Shown here piece by piece: positions 1-9,990 of a DNA stretch of 64,000 nucleotides (position 1 is its first letter; each line of letters opens with the position of its first letter). This DNA comes from Staphylotrichum longicolle. Its lineage: Eukaryota > Ascomycota > Sordariomycetes > Sordariales > Chaetomiaceae. The stretch spans positions 4,774,001 through 4,838,000 of the forward strand of contig JAHCVI010000002.1 in the NCBI GenBank assembly GCA_019096155.1, written 5' to 3'. The position numbers and the translations under genes were made by a program. The notes beneath the pieces are model-generated. The model was given only the letters and a program-made list of their open reading frames with translations. It had not been told where the DNA came from and did not search any database.

Positions 1-116
1 CCTCTGGAGTTTTGCGGTCTTTTGGACCTGCTGCCGGAGAGGCCGGGCTGACTGCAAGCCGAACCTTGGTCCGCGTAGGGTGGACGCCCTTGTCAGCATC
101 AGCCGTTTCCGGGGTA

Positions 117-1403
117 CTAAGGCTGAGTTAGCAGCGGACTCGAAAAGGAAAGAAACACAAACCCATGTATTCGTGTCTCTCGTCCTAGAGCATCAGTCCA
201 TCGTTTAGGAACAGAAAGCTCGGTATCCCCACCGTTTCGACCAATGTCTCGAGAAGCAACGGTTTGCCCGTGCTGCGTGTTCGGCGGCTTGGTGTTGGGA
301 TCGTTGACCTGGTCGGCGGTGTTGCGGGGGGCCTGGATGATCTTTTCCATCATCTTCTGATACTTGTAAACGTTCCAGTCGAAAACATAATCGCGCTGGA
401 AGCCTTCGCGGACGAACAGGTCGCGGAAAATCCTACGCAGGTACTCGTAGTCAGGCTTGTCGTCGAATCGGAGTGACAGACTGTATTCCAGGTACATGGC
501 CAACTCGTCGGGAACGCCAGAGCAGAGCACATCGGTGGGCGTTGTCATTTTCTTGTCCTTTATACGGTCGTACCTCTGTTTTTTACGGGCAGCCTTGATC
601 CCCTGCCATGGGAGCGAGCCACGCAAGAAGTAGAGCAGGACGTAGCCGAGCGACACCATATCGTCCCGGCGAGACTGCTCAACGCCGAGGTGAGTGTTGG
701 TCGAACAATAGCGTGCTGTTCCCGTTAAAATCTTCCTTTCCTTGTACGGAATGTGGAAGTGCGTCTTCGGGTCGCGGTAATTTTTGGCGAGACCAAAGTC
801 GATGATGTGGACCTGGTTGCCGTGCTTGCCACGGCCCATAACCAAGTTGTCGGGTTTGATATCTCGGTGTATGAAGGACTTGGAGTGGATGTATTCGATG
901 CGCGAAAGCAGCTGGTCGGCCAGTAGCAGGACGGTCTTGAGCGTGAACTTGCGGTTGCAGAAGTTGAACAAGTCCTCCAGGCTAGGGCCCAAGAGGTCGA
1001 GAACCATGGCATTGTATTCGTCCTCGATGCCGTACCAACGAACGAACGGAATGCCGACGCCGCCAGCGAGTGACTTGTAGACCTTGGCCTCATACTTAAG
1101 CTGCGGATGTTTCTCTTTGACGCTCTCAAGCTTAATGGCAATCTTCTCGCCGGTCATGAGGTGGGTGCCCGAGTAGACATCGCCGAAGGTCCCAGATGCC
1201 AGCTTTTGATCGATTCGATATTTATTCCCGACCCGAAGTTCCTATCCCTTGTTAGTGAACCGGTCTCGACTTCGATGAGAAGACCCCAAGACTCGCTGCG
1301 ACACTGCCTGCACCTGTTACATGGCGGCGACGGTGAGTATAACCCAGCATGCCGTCGCTGCGCAAGCAAAAGGCGGCTGATTCAGGATACATACCGGCTT
1401 CAT
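117..1403 (-). CDS. Casein kinase 1 family Ser/Thr kinase (HRR25/CK1-delta-like paralogue)
   Basis: Two exons: 1395-1403 and 117-1241, giving 377 aa. Exon 1 is only Met-Lys-Pro. The 153-nt intron (1242-1394) has GTATGT, a CTAAC branch site and TAG, and splicing restores the CK1 start (ELRVGNKYRI, then glycine loop SGTFGDVY). The kinase core is complete: K in AIKLES, HRDIKPDN, DFGLAKNYRD, LTGTARY and the CK1 signature THLGVEQSRRDD. CK1 enzymes phosphorylate primed or acidic Ser/Thr sites. The sequence departs from the near-invariant fungal housekeeping CK1 (DNLVMG, ARYCSTNTHLG) and has a short, different C-tail, so I infer an accessory paralogue rather than the essential orthologue. Confidence 0.87.
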
Positions 1404-1904
1404 TTTCGCGACGTCGCAGGTGGAGGCTGCAGAGCTGTTGGAGCAACAATGTCAGCCTTTGTGAGATTGCTGGCCGCAAAAAGTGAAACAAAGCTTCAAA
1501 CAGACTTTAAGTCCATCCAAGATTTAAATGCAGAATGTCGGTGAACTCTTGCCTCTGCCGGCGGCGAAAGACCGGTCGCTTTGAGGCACCTCACCTCGCC
1601 CGAGAACTCGGGTTCTGGACCCTTTATTGGGAGACACAAAGAGGGTGGCTTCCGAGTCAATGGAGGGAGATTCCAGAGCTTGCTTACCTGTAACGGTTTG
1701 GTGGAAGTTACGTGTTCGGTGTTTTGGTCCTCGTTGGGTTGTAATGCGCGGAAGAGGAAGAATGACACAGAGAGAGATAGGTAGGTACTTATCTTGCTCA
1801 AGAGCCTCAAGTTCGCGCACCATTCTCCATCACCAGCAGCTTCGCCCGCCGTTGTCTTGTTGCCTTATTCGCCTTGGCGATACGTGGCAATGTGGCGGTT
1901 GATT
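1404..1904. other. Upstream region of the CK1 gene
   Basis: About 500 nt upstream of the kinase start without a supportable gene. Overlapping open frames on both strands lack domain signal. It probably carries the CK1 promoter and 5' UTR; no distinct element was identified. Confidence 0.3.
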
Positions 1905-2020
1905 TGTTTGTCGTTGGCGGCACCTGGTCCAATCAGTTATATAAGCCCCGGAAACCCGGCCTCCTTACTTTAGGGTCTCCTTACTTTAGGGTCTCGGTAG
2001 GAATGTAAGCCGGTAGGAGG
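1905..2020. repeat. Dispersed repeat, inverted partner at about 62110-62290
   Basis: The segment (GTCGTTGGCGGCACCTGG through CTTACTTTAGGG and the GTAGGAGGTAGGCG tract) recurs in reverse complement at about 62110-62290 with indels. A short duplication (CTCCTTACTTTAGGGT) lies inside this copy. Its origin is not recognised. The two copies lie near opposite ends of the window. Confidence 0.7.
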
Positions 2021-2029
2021 TAGGCGTGT

Positions 2030-2180
2030 TTGTTTCAGGTGGGCAATGAGCTCATTGCCATCGACCCATTGGCCACGAAAAGCTCGATGATGAGGGATAA
2101 AGTGGAGGTGGCTGGCGCCCCTCTCCAACGGCTCGTGAGCGAGCTTGTCGCAACCCGCGAAGAAAGGGTACCTCCACGTC
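2030..2180 (+). repeat. Dispersed repeat shared with about 45275-45400
   Basis: TTTGTTTCAGGTGGGCAATG and the following 100 or so nt (GGCCACGAAAAGCTCGATGA, then GGTGGCTGG) match 45275-45400 in the same orientation at clearly less than full identity. No coding signal seen. Confidence 0.65.
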
Positions 2181-2639
2181 CCCCCTCCTTTCTCCTGCAA
2201 TTCAACACTCGCCCATCTAGACATGGGTATCAACGCAACATGGAGAACGGCCTTGACAGCACAATCGACATTCTTATTCTTGTTTCACGATGTCTACACC
2301 GCTCTGTAGAGCTTTAGCCTCGAAGAATAACGTTAGTACTACTAGGTGCCCACCATTCTGCTCTATGATGCGTTGAGCTTTGAGAGTGATGGCGGGATGG
2401 AGCCGCCTCCGCTTGTTTCTACATTGGGCCGATGTGGTGTCAGAGGGTGTCTCTACCCTCGCCCTCTACACCTCGTTTACGATTCGACGCCGTGGCATAA
2501 TTTTCAAGGTATGAGAATGTCCAAATCGTTCGTTGCAGTGACTGACGAATCAGGCTGACCGGGGAAAGAGAAAGGGGCTTCTTGCTGCAGACCCCTGAGC
2601 TTATCTCCGTTGGTTCTCCCTGAAACTCGTAGAACAACC

Positions 2640-2795
2640 AGCCCCGATCGTTGGCCCGTGGTGGTATGGGGCATCTTGTGTTGCAGGGCCGACGGCGTCG
2701 GTGACTCACCCACCCAACCCCTTATGTATCCCCACCCCTACTTCCTGTCAGTTGGTCTGGTGCCTTAGTCAATCGTCCACAACTGGGCCTCCCTG
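2640..2795 (+). repeat. Fragment of dispersed repeat family C
   Basis: Contains the family C block with GACGGCGTCGGTGACTCACC, TTCCTGTCAGTT and CAATCGTCCAC that also occurs inside the longer copies near 9350-9490 and 50845-50950. The flanks differ, so this is a partial copy. Confidence 0.7.
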
Positions 2796-3640
2796 GGGTG
2801 AACGTTACGTGCCCTAGCGGATGAGCTTGCATCCATGGTGGCTGAGTTGCCCCATGAAGAGCTGGCCGGAACAAGACCATTTGCTCCTACGTGTCCACCG
2901 GCAGCTTTGCCCCGCCGAGAGTGGGTTTCACAAGTCTCCCTGATGGCCCCATCACGGCGCCGCCGCTGGATAGAGGCAAGGTGATTGGATATCTCCTACT
3001 CAACCTGGTTATGTGCCCTGTGTCTGCAGATGACTTTACTGGAGGATGTTTACGAGGGGCAAACCTCCTGCATTTGTAGCGGATTGGTATGTACCAGTTA
3101 CAAGGATGTCTACTTGGGCAGGTACTCGGCCATGTCTGCACAGAGCACTATCTTGTGCGCCCGGGTTTGGCAGCCTACTCAGGCACAGATAGTCGGACTG
3201 AATATGTATAAATACCGGCTCATCTTGCCCGATCATGTCAGTCCGAAGCTTTAACAAGGACTCGATTTTCAGACGCCAAACTACCCAAGAAACAGCATCG
3301 CCCATTTCTCGAAATAATGGCTGTTTCCGAGTTTACGCCTCCCGTTAATTGCTGCGAGTGGATCACGAAGTACCGCAAAGACGGATCGTCATACAAGGCG
3401 AAGATCTCAGACTGCGGACAGACGGACTGCAAGTGGTCTAGCAACTATATCCCGCAACAGCAATGAAAGTGTAAGCAAGATTGCTCGTGCCTCGGTTGAC
3501 AACCTGTGCCCTAACATCTCAAGGCGCATGGAGAAAGCATGTTGCTGAGCAGGCAAAGCAGGAGGAACCTGACGGGAGAGGAGGAAGAGATAGGCCTCCT
3601 CTTGGTGCAATTAGTTAGGCCCAATTGAATTCAACATTCT
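2796..3640. other. Intergenic, nothing recognised
   Basis: About 850 nt without a supportable gene, RNA or repeat. Short open frames on both strands lack domain signal. Confidence 0.3.
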
Positions 3641-4520
3641 TCATAATTTCATCAGAGCAGCTCGTATCTTCGAGAGGCTGTACAGATCGTTCTCTCGCAT
3701 TGCGTGGTTTTGGCCGTCCAGTGTCCACCCATCGGTTCCTGCCTTCGAACCCAGTTCGTCCCCTTCTCGCTTGCATGAGTCAAAGTCTATAATGACAGGA
3801 TTATCTCCATCCATCATGATGTTCGATGGGTTGAGATCGTTATGCACAAGTCCCAACTTATGCATGTGACGAACACCAGCTTCAATCCCACACAAGCAAT
3901 GTTCCCTGTCAAAAGGTGTCCTGTCCTTTAACATCTGCGAGAGGGTGACAGAGTACCTGACAAATGCGAGTCCTCTTACCCTCCCCTCCTTAACGATACA
4001 ACCCAGGTATGGTGCGATGTTGGGATGAGGGTATCTTTTCAAGACTTCGCAAGCCTCCACCTCAGATAAAATCTGGTTACCGCAATCAAGATCGTCAAGT
4101 TCATAATACAGAAGTCTGGGTCGCTTAAGGTAGGAGTTGGGAGGTAGAGGATCCGGAGCTCGAGTGAACTTGGGATTGGCCAAAGGCCAGATTTGGCCCG
4201 CAGGAATTCTGGTGGTGTCTAGCCCGTTGACGTCAACGATAGAGACTCGACTCATCCGCTGATTTGTCTTTGCGTAGAAGTATTCGTCCTCGGCATTTCG
4301 CAGGATGATTTTAGTGTGGTCAAAAATGAGGTCGTCATCCTTTTCGACAAAGATTTCGCCATGCTCGCAAATCTCCATCACTGTCCCATGTTAGACTAAT
4401 ACAGGCACTAACATTATCGAATAGATAATGAGTAGAGTTACCTTGCTTGGTTATGAGGGGTGGCAGCAATGTTGTATCAGCGATTGCGGGAGAGAAAGTT
4501 TTTCCAAAGATAGAGGGCAT
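3641..4520 (-). CDS. Atypical protein kinase-like protein (HND/DFD active-site variant)
   Basis: Exon 2 is 3641-4380 and exon 1 ends at 4442. The 61-nt intron (4381-4441) has GTAACT, a CTAAC branch site and CAG, and splicing joins LLPPLITKQ to VMEICEHGEI. The C-terminal half has a kinase fold: EVEACEVLKRYPHPNI resembles the C-helix, VRHMHKLGLVHNDLNPSNIM the catalytic loop, and VIIDFDSCKREG the metal site. The HRD arginine is replaced by Asn and DFG by DFD. No clear glycine loop is visible. I therefore expect a fungal kinase-like or pseudokinase protein rather than a typical enzyme. The start is uncertain: 4518-4520 is the first in-frame ATG, but the frame stays open to about 4640 and a further 5' exon is possible. 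Confidence 0.65.
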
Positions 4521-4640
4521 GAATGGGTGGAAGAAATTTTTTTGTTGCGCATTCGCGGAGTTAGGAATTATCCGCTCCGCCAGTCCGTTGCGAAAGTGAA
4601 GAGCACGTGCAAGCCTCAGCACTACCTGCTTATTAAGGCC

Positions 4641-5764
4641 TTTTTACACTTGAAGATGAAAAGGGAAAGAGAGCGACGCGTGCAGCGGCAGCCTCGGTGC
4701 CACCGAGACCGTCGCCCGCGAAAGTATTGAGGCTGAGCGGCGGTCACGATTACAATCCGTAGGGGTTGTGTTTTCACAACGGCACTCGCCGCAGTGACGT
4801 CAGCCTACCCATGAGTTTAGGCGTCTAATCCCTTCTGAGATTTCCCATCTGCTGCGACAAACTTGAAGTTTTCCCAGCATTCGCGTGATGGCTTCTTGAT
4901 CATGCTCATATCACGGAAACCCGCACTTGCACTGTCATGCTCATCATTCCATTTGTATAGGGGGGCTTCCGGAGAGAAGGGGAGCTGGCTTGTGAGTCTT
5001 AGGCCTGAATGAAATCAGCTTCCTGAGACAAGGAGAGTGAAGAAACAACGGTGCTGGTGACATCTTTGGGTATCAGGTACAGGCAATGGGACAAGTAATG
5101 TAAGTGTTCCAAGGCTGATAGGTTGGCGAACGTGGAGGCTGCACATTGGTCGCGGACGGGAGCGTGGAGCACGCAGCGCGTCTATTATCCAGAGCGCGTA
5201 AGGACAATCGCTGAATGCGCGAAGACGGCAGGACGCTCAACAGGAGAGTTTATACTCGCTACATGGCCGCGATAATACCCTGCTGCACGCCCCACGGTGG
5301 TTTCCGACCGGCCGGAAAATGTGGGTTCTTCACGGACGATATCATTGGGTAATGTCCGACGAGCATCGTGCATATGGGGCAGTTTTGGAGGCAACTGTCA
5401 AGTTTCTCGGCTCACCGACGACAAACGATCTCCCCGAAACATGGTCGACTCCACATTCCCAAGCCGGTCACCTTGGAGAGGAGATCAGCCGCGGCGATGA
5501 ATGCCCAGCATCAGCGCGTTCTCGAGTGGATCAAGTCGTCAAAACCAACTACGTCAAGCCGGCATCCAATTGAGGACGACAATAACGACAACAAGGACAA
5601 CAAGACAACAACAACCGCGCAGCTCAGCTCATTCCGGATGCCTCACTGCCCTCGCTTCCAAGATCTGTCAGAACCAGGGAGTCAACGACCCCTTGTCGGG
5701 CCATGAAGCGGGGTAACTACAGCCAGGAGGCTGCCCGGTTTGGCCTCCCCTGAACAACCAGAAC
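4641..5764. other. Intergenic, nothing recognised
   Basis: More than 1 kb without a supportable gene. Open frames around 5300-5716 overlap one another in several frames and show no domain signature. Confidence 0.3.
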
Positions 5765-5925
5765 AACAGAGCCATCAAGACAGCTTTGAATTGAAGCCAT
5801 CACCACTACTGCAATACTGCTGCCTCTTCTGAACCCACTGTATTTTCAGAGCCCTCAGCGCTCCCAAGCACACTGCGTTCGCTGTTCCAGACCACCCAGT
5901 CGCCGCTGATCCCACAAGATCCAGC
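5765..5925 (+). repeat. Dispersed repeat family A, copy 1
   Basis: Shares GAAGCCATCACCACTACTGC, AATACTGCTGCC, TTCTGAACCCACTGTATT and CTGTTCCAGACCA with 7605-7765, and more weakly with 14165-14300. All copies have the same orientation. No open frame is shared, so it is probably a short non-autonomous mobile sequence or a transposon end. Confidence 0.65.
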
Positions 5926-6061
5926 AGCAGCACCAGCAGCGCCAGCGTTGTCCTCTGGGGTGGAGTTTGTGTTGAGGCGTAAGGGACGAGGCTTCAGTGG
6001 GGAACACGGCAAATACGAATAGCCACTGTTTTCGAGAGTCACTCATTAAGCGGGAGAGTGG

Positions 6062-6236
6062 AAGAATGGAAGTGGAAGGATAGAAATGGTGGATGGAATG
6101 GATGAATGGACATGGATGGGAAATGGAAAATGGATGGAAATGGATGGATGGATGGATGGATGGAAATGGATGGATGGAAATGGATGGATGGAATATCTGG
6201 AAATAGATGATTGGAAATGGATGGAAATGGAAGTGG
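6062..6236. repeat. TGGA/TGGAAA microsatellite, locus 1
   Basis: Dense interspersion of ATGG, TGGA and TGGAAA units. Related tracts occur at 18012-18085, 51374-51462, 54238-54400 and 62448-62580. Apparent reading frames through it are repeat artefacts. Confidence 0.9.
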
Positions 6237-7084
6237 ATTACCGTTGCTCAACTCGTTCACCTCGAATACATGCTCGAAGGCGGTCGTAGACGCCCAATTG
6301 AATGAGAGGGACGAGAACATGGGAGTGGAATGGGGTGCTTGCCGTTGGGGTCAGATCAGCTGTAAGCTCGCTTCTCTTTCCCATTTGGTTGATGAGGTGT
6401 GATGATAAGTGTATGGTAACGAGTTTCCCAACAAGGCAAATGCCATCCTGAGTTCCATTCTGCATTCTCGGTCCCGACGGAGAAGAGTATGACGCACATC
6501 CCAACCCAAACTTACCCAGGATGCGAGCTCTTAGCACTGCTTTCTGCCGCCTGCTGCTGCAGGTTACTTCAATGGATTTCGGTGTCTCTCCCTCTCGCCT
6601 CCCCTACCCCTAGCAGGCTTCTCATGTAGCTTCCGAGAGGTTAGGCACCGCATGAATTGGGGGGTTATCTCGCGCCACTGACAAGACCCCTGGATTGATC
6701 ATGGAGGGTCGGATGAAACAGATCAGGCGACAGGAAGAGGTGACGCGAACCGTGGAGAACCCCCGGTGAGCCTGACTCGTGATGGAGGACGTCACAACTG
6801 TCCATCCGGGGGAAATCAAGCAACTATTGGCCAGTGGTGCAACCTACAGAGGCACACCCGCGGCCAATACATCCGCCGAGGTTAGTTTGTGGCACCCTCT
6901 GTGACGCGATTCGTGACAAGGGCTGACCAGTTGATGAGCATCCCTAGCACACTTCTGCCGCTCGGCTCGTATGTGGCGTGAAGAGCAAGCAGGCTCCTAA
7001 CCTGCCAACCTGAGTCGTTAGCCTTGTAACTACAGAGGGGCGGGGGCCGTTGTTGATTCTGTTCTAAGCGCCCAGGGCACCGGT
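6237..7084. other. Intergenic, nothing recognised
   Basis: About 850 nt with no gene that can be supported and no recognised repeat. Confidence 0.3.
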
Positions 7085-7160
7085 GCCTCCTTGCCTCCCT
7101 CCCCCTCCTCTCCCCCCTCCCCCTCCCTCTCCCTCCGTCTCTCTTCTCGTGCTCCCCCTA
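7085..7160. promoter_or_regulatory. CT-rich tract upstream of a small open frame
   Basis: Almost pure pyrimidine on the + strand (CCTCCC/CTCTCC runs). CT-rich blocks are common upstream of fungal start sites. It precedes the ATG at 7231, but no transcription start can be shown. Confidence 0.3.
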
Positions 7161-7230
7161 CAACCTGTTGTTGTCCACGAAACGAAAGCGTTCGCTTCTT
7201 TATTTTGCCGACCCGCTGGTTCCCCCGACG

Positions 7231-7629
7231 ATGAACGACGCACCTCCGACCAACGCCGATAGAAGACCTGATGACGAGAGCAGGGCGGACGACGCCGATC
7301 ACGAAGACCGCGCAACTCTTGATGGTCTCGCTTTCGAAGGCTGCGACGTCGAAGCAGCTGTTGGTCCATTCAACGACCGATCCCATAGGTACTCTTACAA
7401 GACGCTGTTGGCGCAAACATTCAACAAATTGGAATTCCCCAGATGCTTCTTCAGCGGCAGACTTTTGGTCCCACGGCGGGTGCTGCTACGACTTGGAAAG
7501 GAGAATGTCCTCCTCCAATGGCAAAGAAAGCACAACCGCTGCCTGAGAGCCTGCGTTCAGCAAAGGAAGAAGTCGCGGGTGTCAAGGAAAAGCTTGAACA
7601 ACCGAACGAATAAGACAGCACTCAATTGA
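7231..7629 (+). CDS. Small hypothetical protein
   Basis: An ATG at 7231 opens a 132-codon frame beginning MNDAPPTNADRRPDDESRAD, with an acidic, hydrophilic N-terminus followed by a basic C-terminus. No domain is recognised. The end of the frame runs into repeat family A (from about 7605), so the C-terminus may be repeat-derived. The upstream pyrimidine tract is the only supporting context. It could be a spurious frame. Confidence 0.25.
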   Translation: MNDAPPTNADRRPDDESRADDADHEDRATLDGLAFEGCDVEAAVGPFNDRSHRYSYKTLLAQTFNKLEFPRCFFSGRLLVPRRVLLRLGKENVLLQWQRKHNRCLRACVQQRKKSRVSRKSLNNRTNKTALN

Positions 7630-7765
7630 ACACATCACCACTACTGCAATACTGCTGCCCTCTTCTGAATCCACTGTATTCTCTAGCGCCTCTAGTGCTC
7701 TAAGACCACTGCGTTCCACTGTTCCAGACCATCCAGTTGTCGCTGATCCCACACCCCCCGTGATC
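7605..7765 (+). repeat. Dispersed repeat family A, copy 2
   Basis: Matches 5765-5925 across its whole length with scattered substitutions and small indels, in the same orientation. Confidence 0.65.
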
Positions 7766-7769
7766 TTGT

Positions 7770-8780
7770 CTTGAGGAATCACGCCAATCGTTGGGACCCA
7801 GCCTCTCGCCGCTGGAGGAATCCGACGACGTGTACCCATCGTCTTCAAGTGGTGAGCCTTTGATGTTGACTGAAATTGACCAAGTGTGGGCAACCGGCAT
7901 AAACTCTGCTGTTGAGCGTCCTGCCGTCTTCGCGCGTTCAGCGATTGTCCTTTAGTTGTTTCGTAGTGCCAAGAGGCTGGACCGTTCCCTGCAAACACTG
8001 CCAAAGGAGGCGCGAAATCTAAACCGAGTTAGCATACACCTCTTCAAATGAAAGGGCACCCCAGTGGAAAGGACAAACCTCATGGTCCTGATTCCAACTA
8101 TACCGGCCCGTTTCCGAAACCGATCCTTGAGCTGGTCATGCTCGCTAGTGAGCACCGAATCTGACGTGGTCGGGCTGGTGTGTCGAGTGGACTGGCTATG
8201 GCGGTCTTCGAGGCACTCTCCCGTTCCGATGTCGTTTGCTCATGATGCTTCAATGCCTCCGGGTGACCCAGACAAGGCAATCCACACCATTACAGGTGAC
8301 CCTTCGGTAGGAAGGTCGACCCCTCCGACTACCCACGCCGTACACTTTGCCAAACTGTCAGCCGGGACGAGTGTCGTAGATGCCCTCCAGCAAGGTGACT
8401 TCTAACTCCTTTTAGAGTCGTCCGTTCCCTGCGCTTTGTACCCGGAAGTCTCTCGCTCTGTGGAGCCCGCTGCGGGAACGGTCGTGGTTGTTCTTATACT
8501 TGGGGGGGCGGGCTCGTATAGGCAGTCTCCTGACTGTAGTCACCCACCTGTCAGCCCACCCAAGGGTCGTTGATCCCCTGGTTCTGACACCCCCCCTCAG
8601 GAAGGGGCCGTCGGGCACTTCCTGCCCAGACTGGTACTTGTGAGGTCATCACCACGGGTGGGTGCCTCCTTCCTCTTTGGTTCCTTGGTGGTTGCCTGGT
8701 GCCCCTGCCCCCACAACCGGGGTCGCCACCTTCCCATGGTATATTACCACGTCGTCGTCTGCCTTCCTTCAACAAATCAA
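7770..8780. other. Intergenic, nothing recognised
   Basis: About 1 kb with only short overlapping open frames and no recognisable domain or repeat family. Confidence 0.3.
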
Positions 8781-8784
8781 GCAG

Positions 8785-8866
8785 GCTGCGTGGCGCAGTA
8801 GTCAGCGTACCCCCTTAGTCGGGCTTCTTCAATCAAGTGGTCGTGTGTTCGAATCCCACCGCAGCA
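8785..8866 (+). tRNA. tRNA-like sequence (pseudo-tRNA or SINE head), anticodon not assignable
   Basis: Good tRNA parts: a 6-bp acceptor (GCTGCG at 8785 with CGCAGC ending 8865), discriminator A, an A-box-like TGGCGCAGTAGT, a 4-bp D stem (GCGC/GCGT), and a T arm GTGTG-TTCGAAT-CCCAC (4 of 5 pairs) with a B-box-like TTCGAATCC. The segment between D and T arms (ACCCCCTTAGTCGGGCTTCT and on) does not fold into a normal 5-bp anticodon stem, even allowing an intron. A Pol III promoter is likely, a functional tRNA doubtful. Repeat family C begins about 150 nt downstream, so a SINE-like origin is possible. Confidence 0.5.
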
Positions 8867-9009
8867 CCCACGAAAAGGAAGAAGAGAGTGAGAGCGGACG
8901 GTGCGGGAGCCAGCCTCCCGCCTCGTCCAGAGGAGACGAGACAACCTCGCCCCGACTAAAGGGGGGGTCGCGGCGGATCATCCGCAAACCCGAGAACCTT
9001 CAAAAGGTC

Positions 9010-9990
9010 ACCAGCCTCTTTTGCTTCGGAGGGCTGCTAATATGAGCTCGCCGGCCACGTATATATACAAGGTCAAGGGTACTCGCCACTTGAAAAGAAA
9101 ATCCTGGGCTTCCCTCCTACGGCGATGGCAAGCGGGAATGCCGCCGGGAACAGACTGGATGACGGCGTACGTTGGTTGATCTCGAGTGCTTTGCTTTATT
9201 TGTTGAGCAGCGTGCTGGGCGTCCCTTAACTTTCGAATCTCCAAGGCAGCATCCCCTGGGGACACCATTCTCAGAGGCATCTGGTTTTTTCATGATACTC
9301 CTCTCCCAGGTGAACGCGCACTCTATCAATGCTGATTCACGACACGCAGCAGCCTCGTTGGCCCGAGGTGGTATAGGGCATGTTGTGTTGAAGGGACCGA
9401 CGGCGTCGGTGACTCACCCACCAACCCCCTATTGTATCCCACCCCTTCTTCCTGTCAGTTTGTCTGGTGCCTTGGCCAATCGTCCACTTCGTCTCGTCTG
9501 ATCCTTGGATCACTTCCCGTCCGCAAAACACCTCTTATTCGCCCTGCTCTCCTCCCCTGCCCTCCTCCCCTGCCCTCCTCTCCTGCCCTGTCCCCCGCGG
9601 CCAACTGCGATGGCAACCACCACTAATCTGGGCTAGATTTCTGTGGTTTGGTTGCGACTGAAGCCATCACCACTTGCACTGGCTGGGGTGGGCTAACTGG
9701 CGTGACGTAACCCACGATTTCGACGGTTAGCATGCTTCGAAGCCGCCCAAGAGCGTAGCTGCGGGTTGTGAACATGGTTGGGCGTTGATGTGCTAAAAGT
9801 AAAACAGGTGGCGTCGGACGGTGTTTTTTGCCTTGGGCAGGCCGTAGCCGATGAACCGCAGCCGACTCAAGCATTGTCCCCCTCAACTCCCGTCAACCGC
9901 TTATCCCTCGGGCGCTGGGCGCCTCCTGCGGTTCTCCTGCCACACAAGGTGTGCAAGTTTCCTTGCATCATCCATGTAAGAAAACTAATA
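9010..9990 (+). repeat. Dispersed repeat family C, longest copy
   Basis: Nearly 1 kb shared in order with 50520-51300: GCTCGCCGGCCACGTATAT, then AATCCTGGGCTTCCCTCCTA, CATCCCCTGGGGACACCATT, GACGGCGTCGGTGACTCACC, a CT-rich block and GTTGGGCGTTGATGTGCT. Further partial copies lie at 2640-2795, 45535-45725 (inverted in part), 56350-56545 and 56880-56960. No domain is seen in any frame and no terminal repeats were found. It may be a non-autonomous element or an ageing transposon fragment. Confidence 0.7.

Noticed and set aside
6086..6289. Met/Trp/Asp-rich short frame
   Set aside because: Translation of the TGGA microsatellite.
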